The notes: generated from the sequence alone by a model not told the origin. DNA of 64,000 bases from Nocardia mexicana NBRC 108244 (GCF_001613165.1 NZ_BDBV01000046.1:1-64000); one strand, 5' to 3'; shown: positions 32,142 through 40,994, counted from the stretch's first letter. Translations and numbers: made by a program.

Positions 32142-33428
32142 GTGGGACTCATCGACCTGGTGCAGACGCTGACCTCGCCGCACCCGCTCGATCGCTATCT
32201 GGAACTGGTGCGGCCGACGCTGACCGTGCGCGATATGCGCGCCGAGATCACCCATGTGCGGCGCTCGGCGTCGGACTCGGTGACCCTGACGCTGCGCCCG
32301 ACCCGGCAGTGGTCCGGTCATCGCGCCGGACAGTACGTGCAGATCGGCGTGGTGATCGACGGCGTCAAGCACACTCGCTGCTATTCGCCGGTCGATCCGC
32401 AGGGGCGCCGGGACCGGCACCTGCAGCTGACGATCAAGGCGCATCCGCACGGGCTGGTATCGCGGTATCTGCATCGGCACGCGGCGCCGGGCATAGTGGT
32501 CGACCTGGCGCCCGCGGCGGGCACGTTCGCGCTGCCCGAGTCCGTCCCGGAGCGCATGCTGCTGATCAGCGGCGGCAGCGGCATCACGCCGGTGCTGTCG
32601 ATGCTGCGCACCCTCGCCGACCAGGACTACCGGGGAACCCTGGTGTTCCTGCACTACGCCAAGTCGCCCGAGGCCGTACCGCACCGGGCGGAGCTGGACG
32701 ATATCGCCCAGCGGCACAACAACTTCCACATCGAGCTGCGGTATCCGAGTCTGAGTGTGGGGGAGCGGCTCGGTTTGCCGGGGGGAGATTCCGGCGAAGA
32801 GCATGCCGGAATGACCGGAGGGCGTGCCGGAAGGGCGGGGACCAGTGCGCCCGGTGTCGCCGGACTGAGTGCCGCGTCCGGCGCTGGGGGTGCGGAGGGC
32901 GCGTCCGGTGCTGCGGACCCGGATGGCGCGTCCCGTGCTGCGGGTGGGGCTGACGCCCTGTGGTCGTGTGCGGCGCCCGCACGCCCGGTCGGCCATTTCG
33001 ATTACGACACCCTGGAGCACATCGCGCCCTGGTTCGCCGCCGGGGAGACGTTCGTCTGCGGACCCGGTCCGCTGATGGATGCGGTGCGTCGGGTCTATGA
33101 GGCCGAGGGGCTCGATGATCGGCTGCATACCGAGGAATTCACGTTGTCGACCGTCCCCGTGGATGCGGCGGACGTCACCGGCTCCACCACCTTCTCGGCG
33201 AGCGGCGTGCAGTCCGCCAACGAAGGCGCCAGCCTGCTCGATCAGGCCGAATCCGCCGGTCTCACACCGGAGTACGGCTGCCGGATGGGGATCTGCTTCT
33301 CCTGCACCGCGGTCCGGCGGTCCGGCTGCACCCGCAACCTGCGCACCGGTGAGCTGGATGCCGACGACGACCAGCCCATCCAGCTCTGCATCAACGCCGC
33401 CGTCGGCGACGTCGACATCGAAATCTGA
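32142..33428 (+). CDS. Ferredoxin reductase-type electron donor of the desaturase
   Basis: This 428-aa protein is like mycobacterial Rv3230c: an FAD-binding FNR domain (RAGQYVQIGV and HTRCYSPV), an NAD(P)H domain (LLISGGSGITPVLSML, later ETFVCGPGPLM), and a C-terminal plant-type 2Fe-2S domain (YGCRMGICFSCTAV, C-x4-C-x2-C, last Cys in IQLCINA). It passes electrons to the desaturase encoded next. A low-complexity Gly/Ala segment of about 65 residues (about 208-275) interrupts the NAD domain and begins with a dispersed palindromic repeat (32789-32811). GTG 32142 follows a GGAG. Confidence 0.88.
   Translation: MGLIDLVQTLTSPHPLDRYLELVRPTLTVRDMRAEITHVRRSASDSVTLTLRPTRQWSGHRAGQYVQIGVVIDGVKHTRCYSPVDPQGRRDRHLQLTIKAHPHGLVSRYLHRHAAPGIVVDLAPAAGTFALPESVPERMLLISGGSGITPVLSMLRTLADQDYRGTLVFLHYAKSPEAVPHRAELDDIAQRHNNFHIELRYPSLSVGERLGLPGGDSGEEHAGMTGGRAGRAGTSAPGVAGLSAASGAGGAEGASGAADPDGASRAAGGADALWSCAAPARPVGHFDYDTLEHIAPWFAAGETFVCGPGPLMDAVRRVYEAEGLDDRLHTEEFTLSTVPVDAADVTGSTTFSASGVQSANEGASLLDQAESAGLTPEYGCRMGICFSCTAVRRSGCTRNLRTGELDADDDQPIQLCINAAVGDVDIEI
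32789..32811 (+). repeat. Palindromic repeat unit inside the reductase gene
   Basis: The arms TTCCGGC and GCCGGAA surround GAAGAGCAT. The intergenic relatives have TCCCGGC / GCCGGGA around (C/G)AAAAGCAT, so both arms changed in a compensatory way. It encodes part of a reading-frame-compatible Gly/Ala-rich linker. Confidence 0.7.
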
Positions 33429-33443
33429 AAGGGGAGAACGGAA

Positions 33444-34592
33444 ATGACGATCCTCACCGAAACCAAGGACGGCCCGCTGGTCCTCAGCCCGAAGGAGGTC
33501 GAGGAGATCGGCCGCCAGCTCGACGAGCTGCGCGAGCGCATCACCGCCGACCTGGGTGAGCGCGACCGCGAATACATCTACTCGATCATCAAGGCGCAGC
33601 GCGGTTTCGAGATCGCCGGGCGCGGCCTGATGTACCTGGGCTTCCTGCCCCCGTTCTGGCTGGCCGGGGTGGCGGCGCTGAGCGTCTCCAAGATCCTCGA
33701 CAATATGGAGATCGGCCACAACGTCATGCACGGCCAGTGGGACTGGATGCGTGAGCCGGGGCTGAATTCCCGTGTGTTCGAATGGGATACGGTCTGCCCG
33801 GCCGACCAGTGGAAGCACTCGCACAACTACATGCACCACACCTTCACCAATATCCACGGCCGCGACCGCGACATCGGCTACGGCGTGCTCCGCATCGACG
33901 AGGGGCAGAAGTGGAATCCGTACTACCTGGGCAACCCGGCGTACGCGTTCCTGCTGATGCTGCTGTTCGAGTGGGGCGTGATGCTGCACGACCTCGAGGC
34001 CGACAACATCGTCAAGGGCAAGCGCAAGTGGTCCGACATCAAGAAGTTGGCCAAGGGGCAGCTGCGCAAGGCCGGTAAACAGGTGCTCAAGGACTACGTG
34101 GTGTTCCCGCTGCTGAGCGGGCCGCTGTTCCTGTCCACGCTGGCCGGGAACGCCACCGCCAACCTGGTCCGCAACGTGTGGGCCTACTCGATCATCTTCT
34201 GCGGCCACTTCCCGTCCGGCGTACAGACGTTCACCGAGGAGGAGACCGCGGACGAGACCCGGGGCGAGTGGTACGTGCGCCAGATGCTCGGCTCCGCCAA
34301 CATCTCCGGCGGCAAGCTGTTCCACATCATGTCCGGTAATCTGTCGCACCAGATCGAGCACCACCTGTTCCCGGATCTGCCCGCCAACCGGTATCCGGAG
34401 ATCGCGCCCGAGGTTCGCGAGCTGTGCGAGAAATACGGCCTGCCCTACACCACCGGCCCGCTGAGTAAGCAGGTCGGGCAGGTGTGGCTGAAACTGTTCC
34501 GGTACGCATTGCCACCCGCGCTTGCGGGGAAGAGTGAACAGCCCGGTGTTATCGTGATGCGGGAGCGACAGCCGAGCGAAGCGGGCGTGTGA
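33444..34592 (+). CDS. desA3: Membrane fatty acyl-CoA delta-9 desaturase (DesA3-like)
   Basis: This 382-aa integral membrane diiron desaturase has three histidine boxes: HNVMH, HSHNYMHH (HxxxHH-type) and HQIEHH, plus hydrophobic stretches around residues 55-80 and 160-225. DesA3 in mycobacteria makes oleic acid from stearoyl-CoA, taking electrons from the Rv3230c-type reductase; the same pair is adjacent here, 15 bp apart. GGGGAG precedes ATG 33444. Expression is probably under the divergent TetR. Confidence 0.9.
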   Translation: MTILTETKDGPLVLSPKEVEEIGRQLDELRERITADLGERDREYIYSIIKAQRGFEIAGRGLMYLGFLPPFWLAGVAALSVSKILDNMEIGHNVMHGQWDWMREPGLNSRVFEWDTVCPADQWKHSHNYMHHTFTNIHGRDRDIGYGVLRIDEGQKWNPYYLGNPAYAFLLMLLFEWGVMLHDLEADNIVKGKRKWSDIKKLAKGQLRKAGKQVLKDYVVFPLLSGPLFLSTLAGNATANLVRNVWAYSIIFCGHFPSGVQTFTEEETADETRGEWYVRQMLGSANISGGKLFHIMSGNLSHQIEHHLFPDLPANRYPEIAPEVRELCEKYGLPYTTGPLSKQVGQVWLKLFRYALPPALAGKSEQPGVIVMRERQPSEAGV

Positions 34593-34916
34593 ATGATCGG
34601 AAAATTCGAAAGCAACAAGGATCTGATCCAGGAACTGACGTCGTCCGGGGCACGGCATGTCGGCAATATCGCAACGATTATCACCGGCACGGTCGCGGAC
34701 GTGACGCGCGAGATCGGGGAATGGGTCACCGACGCCATCGAGATGCGTGAGGCGGCCGCCGCGGCCCAGCGCGACTCGGAGGCCGCCGCGGATGTGAACG
34801 CCGGTCGCGACGAGCCCGACGTGCTGATCGACGAGCCACGCCAGGCCCCGCACGCCTCCGCCGAGCAGCCGTACATCGACGCCGATGTGGAGATCGTCGA
34901 CCCCGACGAGAAGTAA
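34593..34916 (+). CDS. Hypothetical protein in the desaturase operon (107 aa)
   Basis: The start immediately follows the desaturase TGA, so it is co-transcribed. The first 60 residues form helices with a hydrophobic face (VGNIATIITGTVADVTREIGEWVTDAI), and the rest is acidic, Ala-rich and probably disordered. It has no recognised domain; an accessory of the desaturase complex is a guess from position. Confidence 0.6.
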   Translation: MIGKFESNKDLIQELTSSGARHVGNIATIITGTVADVTREIGEWVTDAIEMREAAAAAQRDSEAAADVNAGRDEPDVLIDEPRQAPHASAEQPYIDADVEIVDPDEK

Positions 34917-34919
34917 AAG

Positions 34920-35477
34920 TCAGAAGACCGGTAGGCGGCGGCGGTGTTCGGCGACGTCGGTGATCAGGTCCTGGTAGCCGTCGGCCAGTTCGGCGAGGCG
35001 CACCCACTGCAGGTGGGCCTCGCTGTCCACGCCCTGGTGGGACAGCACGCTCATGCGGGATCGGGTGTCGATCCGCGCGGTGGGGGTGGGCAGGCCGAGG
35101 GCGTGCTGGGCGGCCACCCATTTCGCCGCCATCCGATCGATGACGTCGCCGAGGGTCTCGGTGTGCAGCGAGGCCCCGGTCCGATGCCGGATATTGTCGG
35201 TGACCCAGGTGTTGATGCGGACCACGAGCCGCGCCCGGGTGACGTCGATATCGTCGACGATCTGACTGCACGCGGCGACCCGGCTGCTGGAGGCGTCGGG
35301 CGCGTGCGCGGCCTGCTGGGCGTACCGGCGCCGCTCGTGGCACTGGACCAGCGCGTGCGCGGCCTCGAGCACGGCGTGATCGCGCCCGGCGGGGTCGGCG
35401 CGGAAGGCTCGGAGTAGTTCCGCCGGGGACGGCAATTCACCGAATCCGTTACGGCCACCGGCGTATTCGGACGCCAT
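34920..35477 (-). CDS. DUF4254 family protein
   Basis: This 185-aa all-helical soluble protein has conserved features: LHTETLGDVIDRMAAKWVAAQHAL and LADGYQDLITDVAEHRRRLP. I associate it with DUF4254, found in Mycobacteriales and Bacteroidetes, sometimes near cell-envelope glycan genes. Function is unknown. It is convergent with the desaturase operon with only a three-base gap. Confidence 0.65.
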   Translation of the reverse strand: MASEYAGGRNGFGELPSPAELLRAFRADPAGRDHAVLEAAHALVQCHERRRYAQQAAHAPDASSSRVAACSQIVDDIDVTRARLVVRINTWVTDNIRHRTGASLHTETLGDVIDRMAAKWVAAQHALGLPTPTARIDTRSRMSVLSHQGVDSEAHLQWVRLAELADGYQDLITDVAEHRRRLPVF

Positions 35478-35886
35478 GATCCCTCCACCCTCGTGCGCTC
35501 GACTGGATACGCCAGGGCCGAGGGGGTATCGGGGAGGGGCTCCCCTCGGCTCCGGCGCAGCCCCGCAGCCCGGACATCACAGCCCACCACAAACGCTCAC
35601 GGTGAAGAAACCGGGAAATCCGCGACGATGCGATAGAAGACTGTCCGGGAAAGGCGGGACATATTCAGGAAAGCGCGTCGGAAGAACCCGCGCAACCGGC
35701 TGATGCCCAAACATCGAAGCTGCCGGACAATCGTTATACATCATTACAAGGCGGTCACATGATCGCGAAGATCGGTGATCGACACGGCATGGTCGGTGTA
35801 CAGATACCCGGGCGCCGCGGGCCCGAAACGCGGTGGCGCCCAGGATGTCTCTCCTGTGCCACCGCGACCCGGGAGCTATCGCGGCG
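35478..35886. other. Intergenic stretch between DUF4254 and the next gene
   Basis: No gene is supported in about 400 bases. A CCGAGGGG / CCCCTCGG dyad (35518-35549) lies near the DUF4254 start and could be part of its promoter control. Confidence 0.4.
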
Positions 35887-36252
35887 ATGCGGACGCCCGC
35901 GCGCGCCCGCCGTCCGATAGCCTGGTATTTCGTGTCCGCCTATGTGTCGTCCCCGGAGCTGACCTTCGGCTTCCTGTTCGCCCTGGAAGACCCCGAGCGA
36001 ATCGCCGAGGTGGTGCGAAACCTGATGGAACGCCGGACCGTCTCGGTATTCCGGCTGGCGCACGTCACCGGTGCCGCGGGGCCGCCGGAGCGCTATGTGG
36101 TGAACTGGGCCGCCATTCCGCAGATCTCCATAACCACCGCCGCTCCGGAGCCCGACGAGTTGCTGGCTAATCGCACGATGCTGGTGAACGCGTTTCTCGA
36201 CGACGAGGGCGGGGTAAGCCTGTATTCGTCGCAGGGCAGCATACCCGGCTGA
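35887..36252 (+). CDS. Hypothetical protein (121 aa)
   Basis: This small protein has a mixed alpha/beta pattern (AWYFVSAYVSSPELTFGFLFALEDPERIAEVV). No family recognised. ATG 35887 has GGGAG nine bases upstream; an in-frame ATG at 35833 is less supported. It is alone on its strand between DUF4254 and the small peptide gene. Confidence 0.45.
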   Translation: MRTPARARRPIAWYFVSAYVSSPELTFGFLFALEDPERIAEVVRNLMERRTVSVFRLAHVTGAAGPPERYVVNWAAIPQISITTAAPEPDELLANRTMLVNAFLDDEGGVSLYSSQGSIPG

Positions 36253-36458
36253 ATTTCGCAGGTGACGGCCCATCGTGGGGCATGAAGCCATCGCTGCCGC
36301 AAGCGTTCTCGTTAGCATGACGTTTGACACAGGCGCTCTCAGCGCAGTCTCAGCTACAGGCCAGTGATCTTTAAGCAGACCTGGGAATCGTGGGTTCCGG
36401 TCGGAGGTCCGACAAGGAGCTTCGGCGCCACACCTGTTCCCTACAGAGAGGTTCGACC

Positions 36459-36575
36459 ATGATCCCGGTCATCATCGATACTGGTAGCGCTGCGCTCGGC
36501 GGTCTGCTCAACACCGGAAGCGCTGCCTTCCACGGCATCCTGAACACTCTGTGGACAGGCTCCTTCGGCGGCTGA
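36459..36575 (+). CDS. 38-residue hydrophobic peptide with dedicated terminator
   Basis: This very small protein (MIPVIIDTGSAALGGLLNTG, then SAAFHGILNTLWTGSFGG) contains two related LNTGSAA/DTGSAA motifs and alternating hydrophobic and Gly residues, consistent with an amphipathic or membrane peptide. It has AGAGAGG nine bases before the ATG and is followed 25 bp later by a strong terminator. These two marks argue that it is expressed. No family recognised. Confidence 0.55.
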   Translation: MIPVIIDTGSAALGGLLNTGSAAFHGILNTLWTGSFGG

Positions 36576-36599
36576 GCCCCGTCGACCATACTCTCCTCG

Positions 36600-36632
36600 C
36601 ACCGCCCCGGTATGTATTGCGCCGGGGCGGTG
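36600..36632 (+). terminator. Terminator after the 38-residue peptide gene
   Basis: A perfect 11-bp stem (CACCGCCCCGG / CCGGGGCGGTG) with an 11-nt loop. It also faces the convergent conservon operon, ending at 36715. Confidence 0.75.
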
Positions 36633-36637
36633 TCGTG

Positions 36638-36660
36638 TCCCGGCGAAAAGCATGCCGGGA
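36638..36660. repeat. Palindromic repeat unit (AAAAGCAT family)
   Basis: The arms TCCCGGC and GCCGGGA surround GAAAAGCAT, followed by one further GAGCATGCCGGGATG unit. It matches the unit at 30945 except for one loop base. Confidence 0.8.
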
Positions 36661-36714
36661 TGACGACGGTGAGCATGCCGGGATGACAGCAGTGTGAGCT
36701 GGCGCTGGGCGATA

Positions 36715-37371
36715 TCAGCTGGCCACCGGGTGCGAAAGTCGGTGCAGCAGTACCTGTTCCAGCAGGTCCACCAGGACCTGCTTGACCGACTCGCGGTCGC
36801 GGGCATCGCATTCGACCAGGTGGATCGATTCGTCGATGTCCAGCGCCTCGCGCACCTCGTCCAGTTCGAAGCGCGGGCCGTCCTCGAAGCGGTTGACCGC
36901 CACCACGAATGCCGTGTTCCGCTGCTCGAAATAGTCCAGCACCGGATAGCAGTCCTCGACGCGGGCGGTGTCGACCAGGATCACCCCGCCCAGGGCGCCG
37001 TCGAGCAGGTCGTCCCAGAGGAATTCGAACCGCTCCTGGCCCGGGGTGCCGAACAGATACAGCACCAGCGTCCGGTCCAGCGTGATGCGGCCGAAGTCCA
37101 TGGCCACGGTGGTGGTGGTCTTGTCCTCGCGGCGGCCGGGATCGTCGATACCTACCGACACCTCGGTCATCGCGGCCTCGGTGGACAGCGGTTCGATCTC
37201 CGAGATCGCGCTGATGAAGGTGGTCTTGCCGACCCCGAACCCACCACTGACCACGATCTTGACCGAGGACGGCGACGGCTCCGGCGCGGCGGTACTTTCA
37301 GGGGACGGTAAGCCGTCAGAGTGCCCGAACAAGATCCCTGATCCTCTCGATGGCGGCGGTGGACAGTTCAT
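36715..37371 (-). CDS. cvnD: Conservon GTPase CvnD (MglA/Ras-like)
   Basis: This protein is up to 218 aa, with a small GTPase fold: P-loop SGGFGVGKTT, Thr-rich switch I (KTTTTVAMDFG), switch II FGTPGQERF, and NRFED in place of NKxD. It is the output GTPase of the four-protein conservon complex, a signalling module acting at the membrane. The conserved fold starts at about SVKIVV. ATG 37371 overlaps cvnC by 56 bp; TTG 37332 with an AGGGA upstream may be the real start. Confidence 0.85.
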   Translation of the reverse strand: MNCPPPPSRGSGILFGHSDGLPSPESTAAPEPSPSSVKIVVSGGFGVGKTTFISAISEIEPLSTEAAMTEVSVGIDDPGRREDKTTTTVAMDFGRITLDRTLVLYLFGTPGQERFEFLWDDLLDGALGGVILVDTARVEDCYPVLDYFEQRNTAFVVAVNRFEDGPRFELDEVREALDIDESIHLVECDARDRESVKQVLVDLLEQVLLHRLSHPVAS

Positions 37372-37747
37372 CGGCCGTGTGCACCGACGCGTGCCCGGCG
37401 GCGACCAGATCGCTGACCACGACCCGGGCCACTCCGACCGGAACGCGCAGCGCGGCGGCGATTTCCGCGACCGAATGCGGATGTTGGCACAGCCGCACCA
37501 CGGTCTGCTGCTCGAATCGCAGCGGCGCCGACAGTGCGGCCGGGGTGGCGTGCACGAGCGTTTCGATGCGCAGCCCGTCGATCAGCGGCGTGGTGCGGCC
37601 GCCGGTCATCAGGAACGGGCGCACCACGGGCTCGTCGGCGGCGCCGTCCGCGTCGGGTTGCCGCGCCGCGCCGAGGGGATCCGACCAGGGCGCCGGCTGG
37701 TTCAGCGGGATCATCCGGCGGTCGGGCAGCCGGGGCGGCTCGGTCAT
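37316..37747 (-). CDS. cvnC: Conservon DUF742 protein CvnC
   Basis: This 143-aa DUF742 protein has RPFLMTGGRTTP, then LRIETLVHAT, then an HTH-like segment (EQQTVVRLCQHPHSVAEIAA, LRVPVGVARVVVSDLVAAG). It is the third component of the conservon and couples CvnB to CvnD. The ATG overlaps the cvnB stop by four bases and its 3' end overlaps cvnD. Confidence 0.88.
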   Translation of the reverse strand: MTEPPRLPDRRMIPLNQPAPWSDPLGAARQPDADGAADEPVVRPFLMTGGRTTPLIDGLRIETLVHATPAALSAPLRFEQQTVVRLCQHPHSVAEIAAALRVPVGVARVVVSDLVAAGHASVHTADELSTAAIERIRDLVRAL

Positions 37748-38172
37748 CTGCGCAGCGATTCTCTCAGTTCGGTGATCAGCGCCGGAGTGAGCAGCGCACC
37801 GGCCCGGTCGGCGAGCACCGCCATCTGATAGCCGACCAGGCCCACGTCGGAATCGCTGCCTGCGATAACGCCGATACTGCTGCCGTCGGCGATCGCCGAC
37901 ACCAGCAGGAATCCGCGGCGCATCTCGATCATGATGAGCTTCAGGCCCTCGAAGTCGTAGCTGCGCGACGCGCTGCGCGACAGGCTGACCAGGCCGGACA
38001 CCATGGCGGCCAGCCGATCCGCGTCGGTGCGGTCCAGGCCGTCCGACATCGCCATCAGCAGCCCGTCCGAGGACACCGCGACGGCGTCACGCACGCCGTC
38101 GGTGGTGCGGACGAAGTCGGTGAGCATCCAGTTGAAGGTGTGCGGGCCGGTGTCCGGCAGGTGGGTGGTCAC
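37744..38172 (-). CDS. cvnB: Conservon roadblock/LC7 protein CvnB
   Basis: This 142-aa roadblock/LC7 protein has FNWMLTDFVRTTDGVRDAVAVSSDG and MVSGLVSLSRSASRSYDF. Roadblock dimers act as GTPase-activating or scaffolding partners of MglA-like GTPases. GTG 38172 follows GGAGGAAC and overlaps the cvnA stop (GTGA). It forms a single operon cvnA-B-C-D in the usual order. Confidence 0.88.
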   Translation of the reverse strand: MTTHLPDTGPHTFNWMLTDFVRTTDGVRDAVAVSSDGLLMAMSDGLDRTDADRLAAMVSGLVSLSRSASRSYDFEGLKLIMIEMRRGFLLVSAIADGSSIGVIAGSDSDVGLVGYQMAVLADRAGALLTPALITELRESLRR

Positions 38173-40994
38173 CTGGGTTCCTCCTGTGTGGTCGATGCCG
38201 GAATCCGTTGCTGCCCATCGGATTCGCCGCGTTGGTGTCCGGCGCGGAAGCCCGACAGCATGCTCCGGACCTGGTCGGGTGAGCGGTCGGCGGCGGGTGC
38301 CGTCGGCGGCCGGGGCGCGGGTCCCGGGCGGGCTCCGGCATCGCGAGTCTTCCTGGCGCGCTTGACGAGACCGTTTCGTGTGCGTTGAACCTCTGCTACG
38401 GCCGTGTCCTCGGCGCTGTGAGGTCTCGTGTGCGTGGCGTTCGAATCGGACTGTGACGAGCCGGAATTCGGTGCCGCACGCCGGGATTCGTCGGGGCCGC
38501 TCCCCGCGGCGGGTGACGAACCGCCACCGGGCCGGTTCCGCTGCGCGGCATACAGCGAGTCCTTCATCGGCCCGGGCGGCAGGGTCGGGAATGGGTCGGG
38601 ATGCGGCTCGGAGGAGTGCTGGGCGCGGTCCGCGGCCAGGCGGTGCCTGCCGAGGCGTTCGCGTCCGGGCGGGACGCCGGGGCGATCCTGCGCGGCACCG
38701 CCGGAGGCCCGTCCGCGGCTCTCGCCATTGGCCGGAAGTACCGAGGGCAGCACGGAACCGGTGGAGGTGGACGGTCCGTCGGCGCCGCTGCCGCGGGCGA
38801 TCGCGCGGCCGTTCGCATCGACGACGGACGAGGCGCCGTCGGCGGGTGCAGCGCCGATGCCGTTCGCATCGGCGGGCGTCGCCGCACCGTGGGCGGTGGG
38901 CCTTCGGTCCGCGGGTTCGGGCGCGCCCAGCGTGGGGCGCGGCGCCGCCACCTGGTCGACCACCGGTCCGCCCGGCACCGGCCGGTCGGGTTCGTGTCCG
39001 TTCGATTCGTGCGCGTCCCGCACGGCGTGCTCCACCTCCTGTTTCGGCTCCTGCCGCGGCGCGTTCGGGTCGGCCAGCAGTCCGCCCGGCAGCAGTAGCC
39101 GCGCCACCACGCCACTGACCGGGGACACCATGAGCTCCACCTCGATGCCGAGTCGGCGAGCCAGCCGGCCGACGACGTAGTGGCCGAGGAATCGGGTCGG
39201 CGCCACCAGGAAATCGGCCTCGCCGCGCAGCCGGGCATTGGCGTCGGCCAGCTGCTCGGCCGACATCCCCACGCCGTGGTCGACGACCGCCAGCAGGTAC
39301 TGCTGGCCGAGGCGGCGGCCGTAGATCTCGACCTCGAGATCCGGTGGCGAGAACGCCAGCCCGTTCTCGATGAGTTCCGCGAGCATGTGCGCCAGTTCGC
39401 TGACCACCGCGCCGGTGACCGGAATGTCGTCGACGCGCCGCAGCGCCACTCGCCGGTAGTCGTCGACCTCCGACAGCGCGGCGCGCACGACATCGGTCAG
39501 CGGAATCGGCTCGGCCCACCGCCGCGGGCTGGCCTCGCCGACGAGCACCAGCAGGCTTTCGGCGTTGCGGCGCATGCGCGTGGCCAGGTGGTCGAGCTCG
39601 AACATGTTGGCCAGCATCTTCGGGTCGAGTTCTTCCTTCTCGAACTCGCTGATCAGAGCCAGCTGCCGCCGCACGAGATTCTGGTTGCGCCGCCCCAGAT
39701 TCGCCAGCGACTCGGTCGTATTGCGTTGCAGCAGCGCCTGTTGCGAGGCGAGCTCGTAGGCGGTGGCCTGCACGCGGTCGAATGCCTCGGCCACCGACAC
39801 GATTTCGGTGCTGGCGCCGGCGGGCGTGCGCACCGGACGCGGGGGATCGGGCTCGGCGCCCGAGGTCGTGTGCCAGGCGTCGATCAGCCCGGGTAGCCGT
39901 CGCGAGGCCACGTCGTCGGCCTCGGTCGACAGCGCGGCCAGCGGGCGCACGATGGCGCGCGCACTGGCGACCACCAGCACGACCAGCGCGAGCAGGGCCA
40001 GGACGGCCGCGCCGGTGTACACGCCGAGCTTGATCGCGGCGTCCGTGCGGAGCTGATCGGCCCGGCGCTCGATGGCCGTGCCGACGGTGCTCTGCACGCC
40101 GCGCTGGGCGTCGATGACCGAGGTCATCTGCGTCCACCAGTCGGCGGCGGCGACCGGCCGCGGCAGCGGGCCGTGGTCGGCGGCGAGTGCCACGGCTTCG
40201 GTCTCGGCGGCCCGGACGGCGTCGCCCGACTGTGCCACCGCGTCGAATCCGGCCCGCTGGTTCGGGTCGGCATTCTGCTCGAAGGCCGTCACCGCGGCCT
40301 GCCGGGCCGCGCGGATGTTGAGGAACTGCGAGTATTCGCCCGGTCCGAATCCGCCCGCCGTGAACACGCCGTTGAGGAATCCGCGCTCCTGCGCGGTGAA
40401 TTCCTTGGCGTCGCCGAGCGAGTACAGGGCCTGCAGCCCGCGCCACACCCTCTCGTCGCGGGCATGGTCGAGGCCCGGTCGCGCCTGACCGAGTGTCCCG
40501 ATCGCGCCGGTATAGAACTGGAAGGCCCCGGGGCGGTCGGTGTTGCGGGCGTCGACCCCGTCCCGCGTGCCGCCGAGGGCCGTGAGCTGCCCGAGCGCGG
40601 TACGGACGCGGCTCGCGCCGGGCGCGTCGGCGAGCAGGGCGGCATCGAGCGACCGCCGCGCCGCGTCGGTGGCCGCACGCTGGTTGTCGAGGGCCGGCCG
40701 CAGCGTCGCGTCGCCGCCGAGCAGGCCGTTGGTCAGGCCGCGTTCGCGCTGCAGTTCGTGCATCAGATCCTGCGCCGACAGCGCCAGCGAGACCGCGCGG
40801 GCGGTGGCGTCGGTGTCGCGATAGGACCCGACCTCGCGCGCGACGATCACCCCGAGCAGCACCAGCGCCAGCGCGATCGATGCCACCAGGACCCGGGTCA
40901 ACTGCCCGAGAATTGTGCGCGGCCGCAGCAACCGGGCCGCCGCTGTGAGCTTTTTGCTACCTGTCGGCAACAACCGCGTTCGGCGGAATCGCAC
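38169..40994 (-). CDS. cvnA: Conservon sensor histidine kinase-like CvnA
   Basis: This protein is about 941 aa. A TM segment (LVASIALALVLLGVIVA, residue about 35-51) precedes a nitrate/nitrite-sensor-like extracellular domain, a second TM (YTGAAVLALLALVVLVVASA), then HAMP and an HATPase_c domain (ELIENGLAFSPP, DHGVGM, GHYVVGRLARRL). The phospho-acceptor region carries no clear H-box, as usual for CvnA. A disordered Pro/Ala-rich tail of about 280 residues follows. GTG 40994 follows GAGGAG; an upstream ATG at 41042 is less likely. Confidence 0.88.
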   Translation of the reverse strand: MRFRRTRLLPTGSKKLTAAARLLRPRTILGQLTRVLVASIALALVLLGVIVAREVGSYRDTDATARAVSLALSAQDLMHELQRERGLTNGLLGGDATLRPALDNQRAATDAARRSLDAALLADAPGASRVRTALGQLTALGGTRDGVDARNTDRPGAFQFYTGAIGTLGQARPGLDHARDERVWRGLQALYSLGDAKEFTAQERGFLNGVFTAGGFGPGEYSQFLNIRAARQAAVTAFEQNADPNQRAGFDAVAQSGDAVRAAETEAVALAADHGPLPRPVAAADWWTQMTSVIDAQRGVQSTVGTAIERRADQLRTDAAIKLGVYTGAAVLALLALVVLVVASARAIVRPLAALSTEADDVASRRLPGLIDAWHTTSGAEPDPPRPVRTPAGASTEIVSVAEAFDRVQATAYELASQQALLQRNTTESLANLGRRNQNLVRRQLALISEFEKEELDPKMLANMFELDHLATRMRRNAESLLVLVGEASPRRWAEPIPLTDVVRAALSEVDDYRRVALRRVDDIPVTGAVVSELAHMLAELIENGLAFSPPDLEVEIYGRRLGQQYLLAVVDHGVGMSAEQLADANARLRGEADFLVAPTRFLGHYVVGRLARRLGIEVELMVSPVSGVVARLLLPGGLLADPNAPRQEPKQEVEHAVRDAHESNGHEPDRPVPGGPVVDQVAAPRPTLGAPEPADRRPTAHGAATPADANGIGAAPADGASSVVDANGRAIARGSGADGPSTSTGSVLPSVLPANGESRGRASGGAAQDRPGVPPGRERLGRHRLAADRAQHSSEPHPDPFPTLPPGPMKDSLYAAQRNRPGGGSSPAAGSGPDESRRAAPNSGSSQSDSNATHTRPHSAEDTAVAEVQRTRNGLVKRARKTRDAGARPGPAPRPPTAPAADRSPDQVRSMLSGFRAGHQRGESDGQQRIPASTTQEEPR

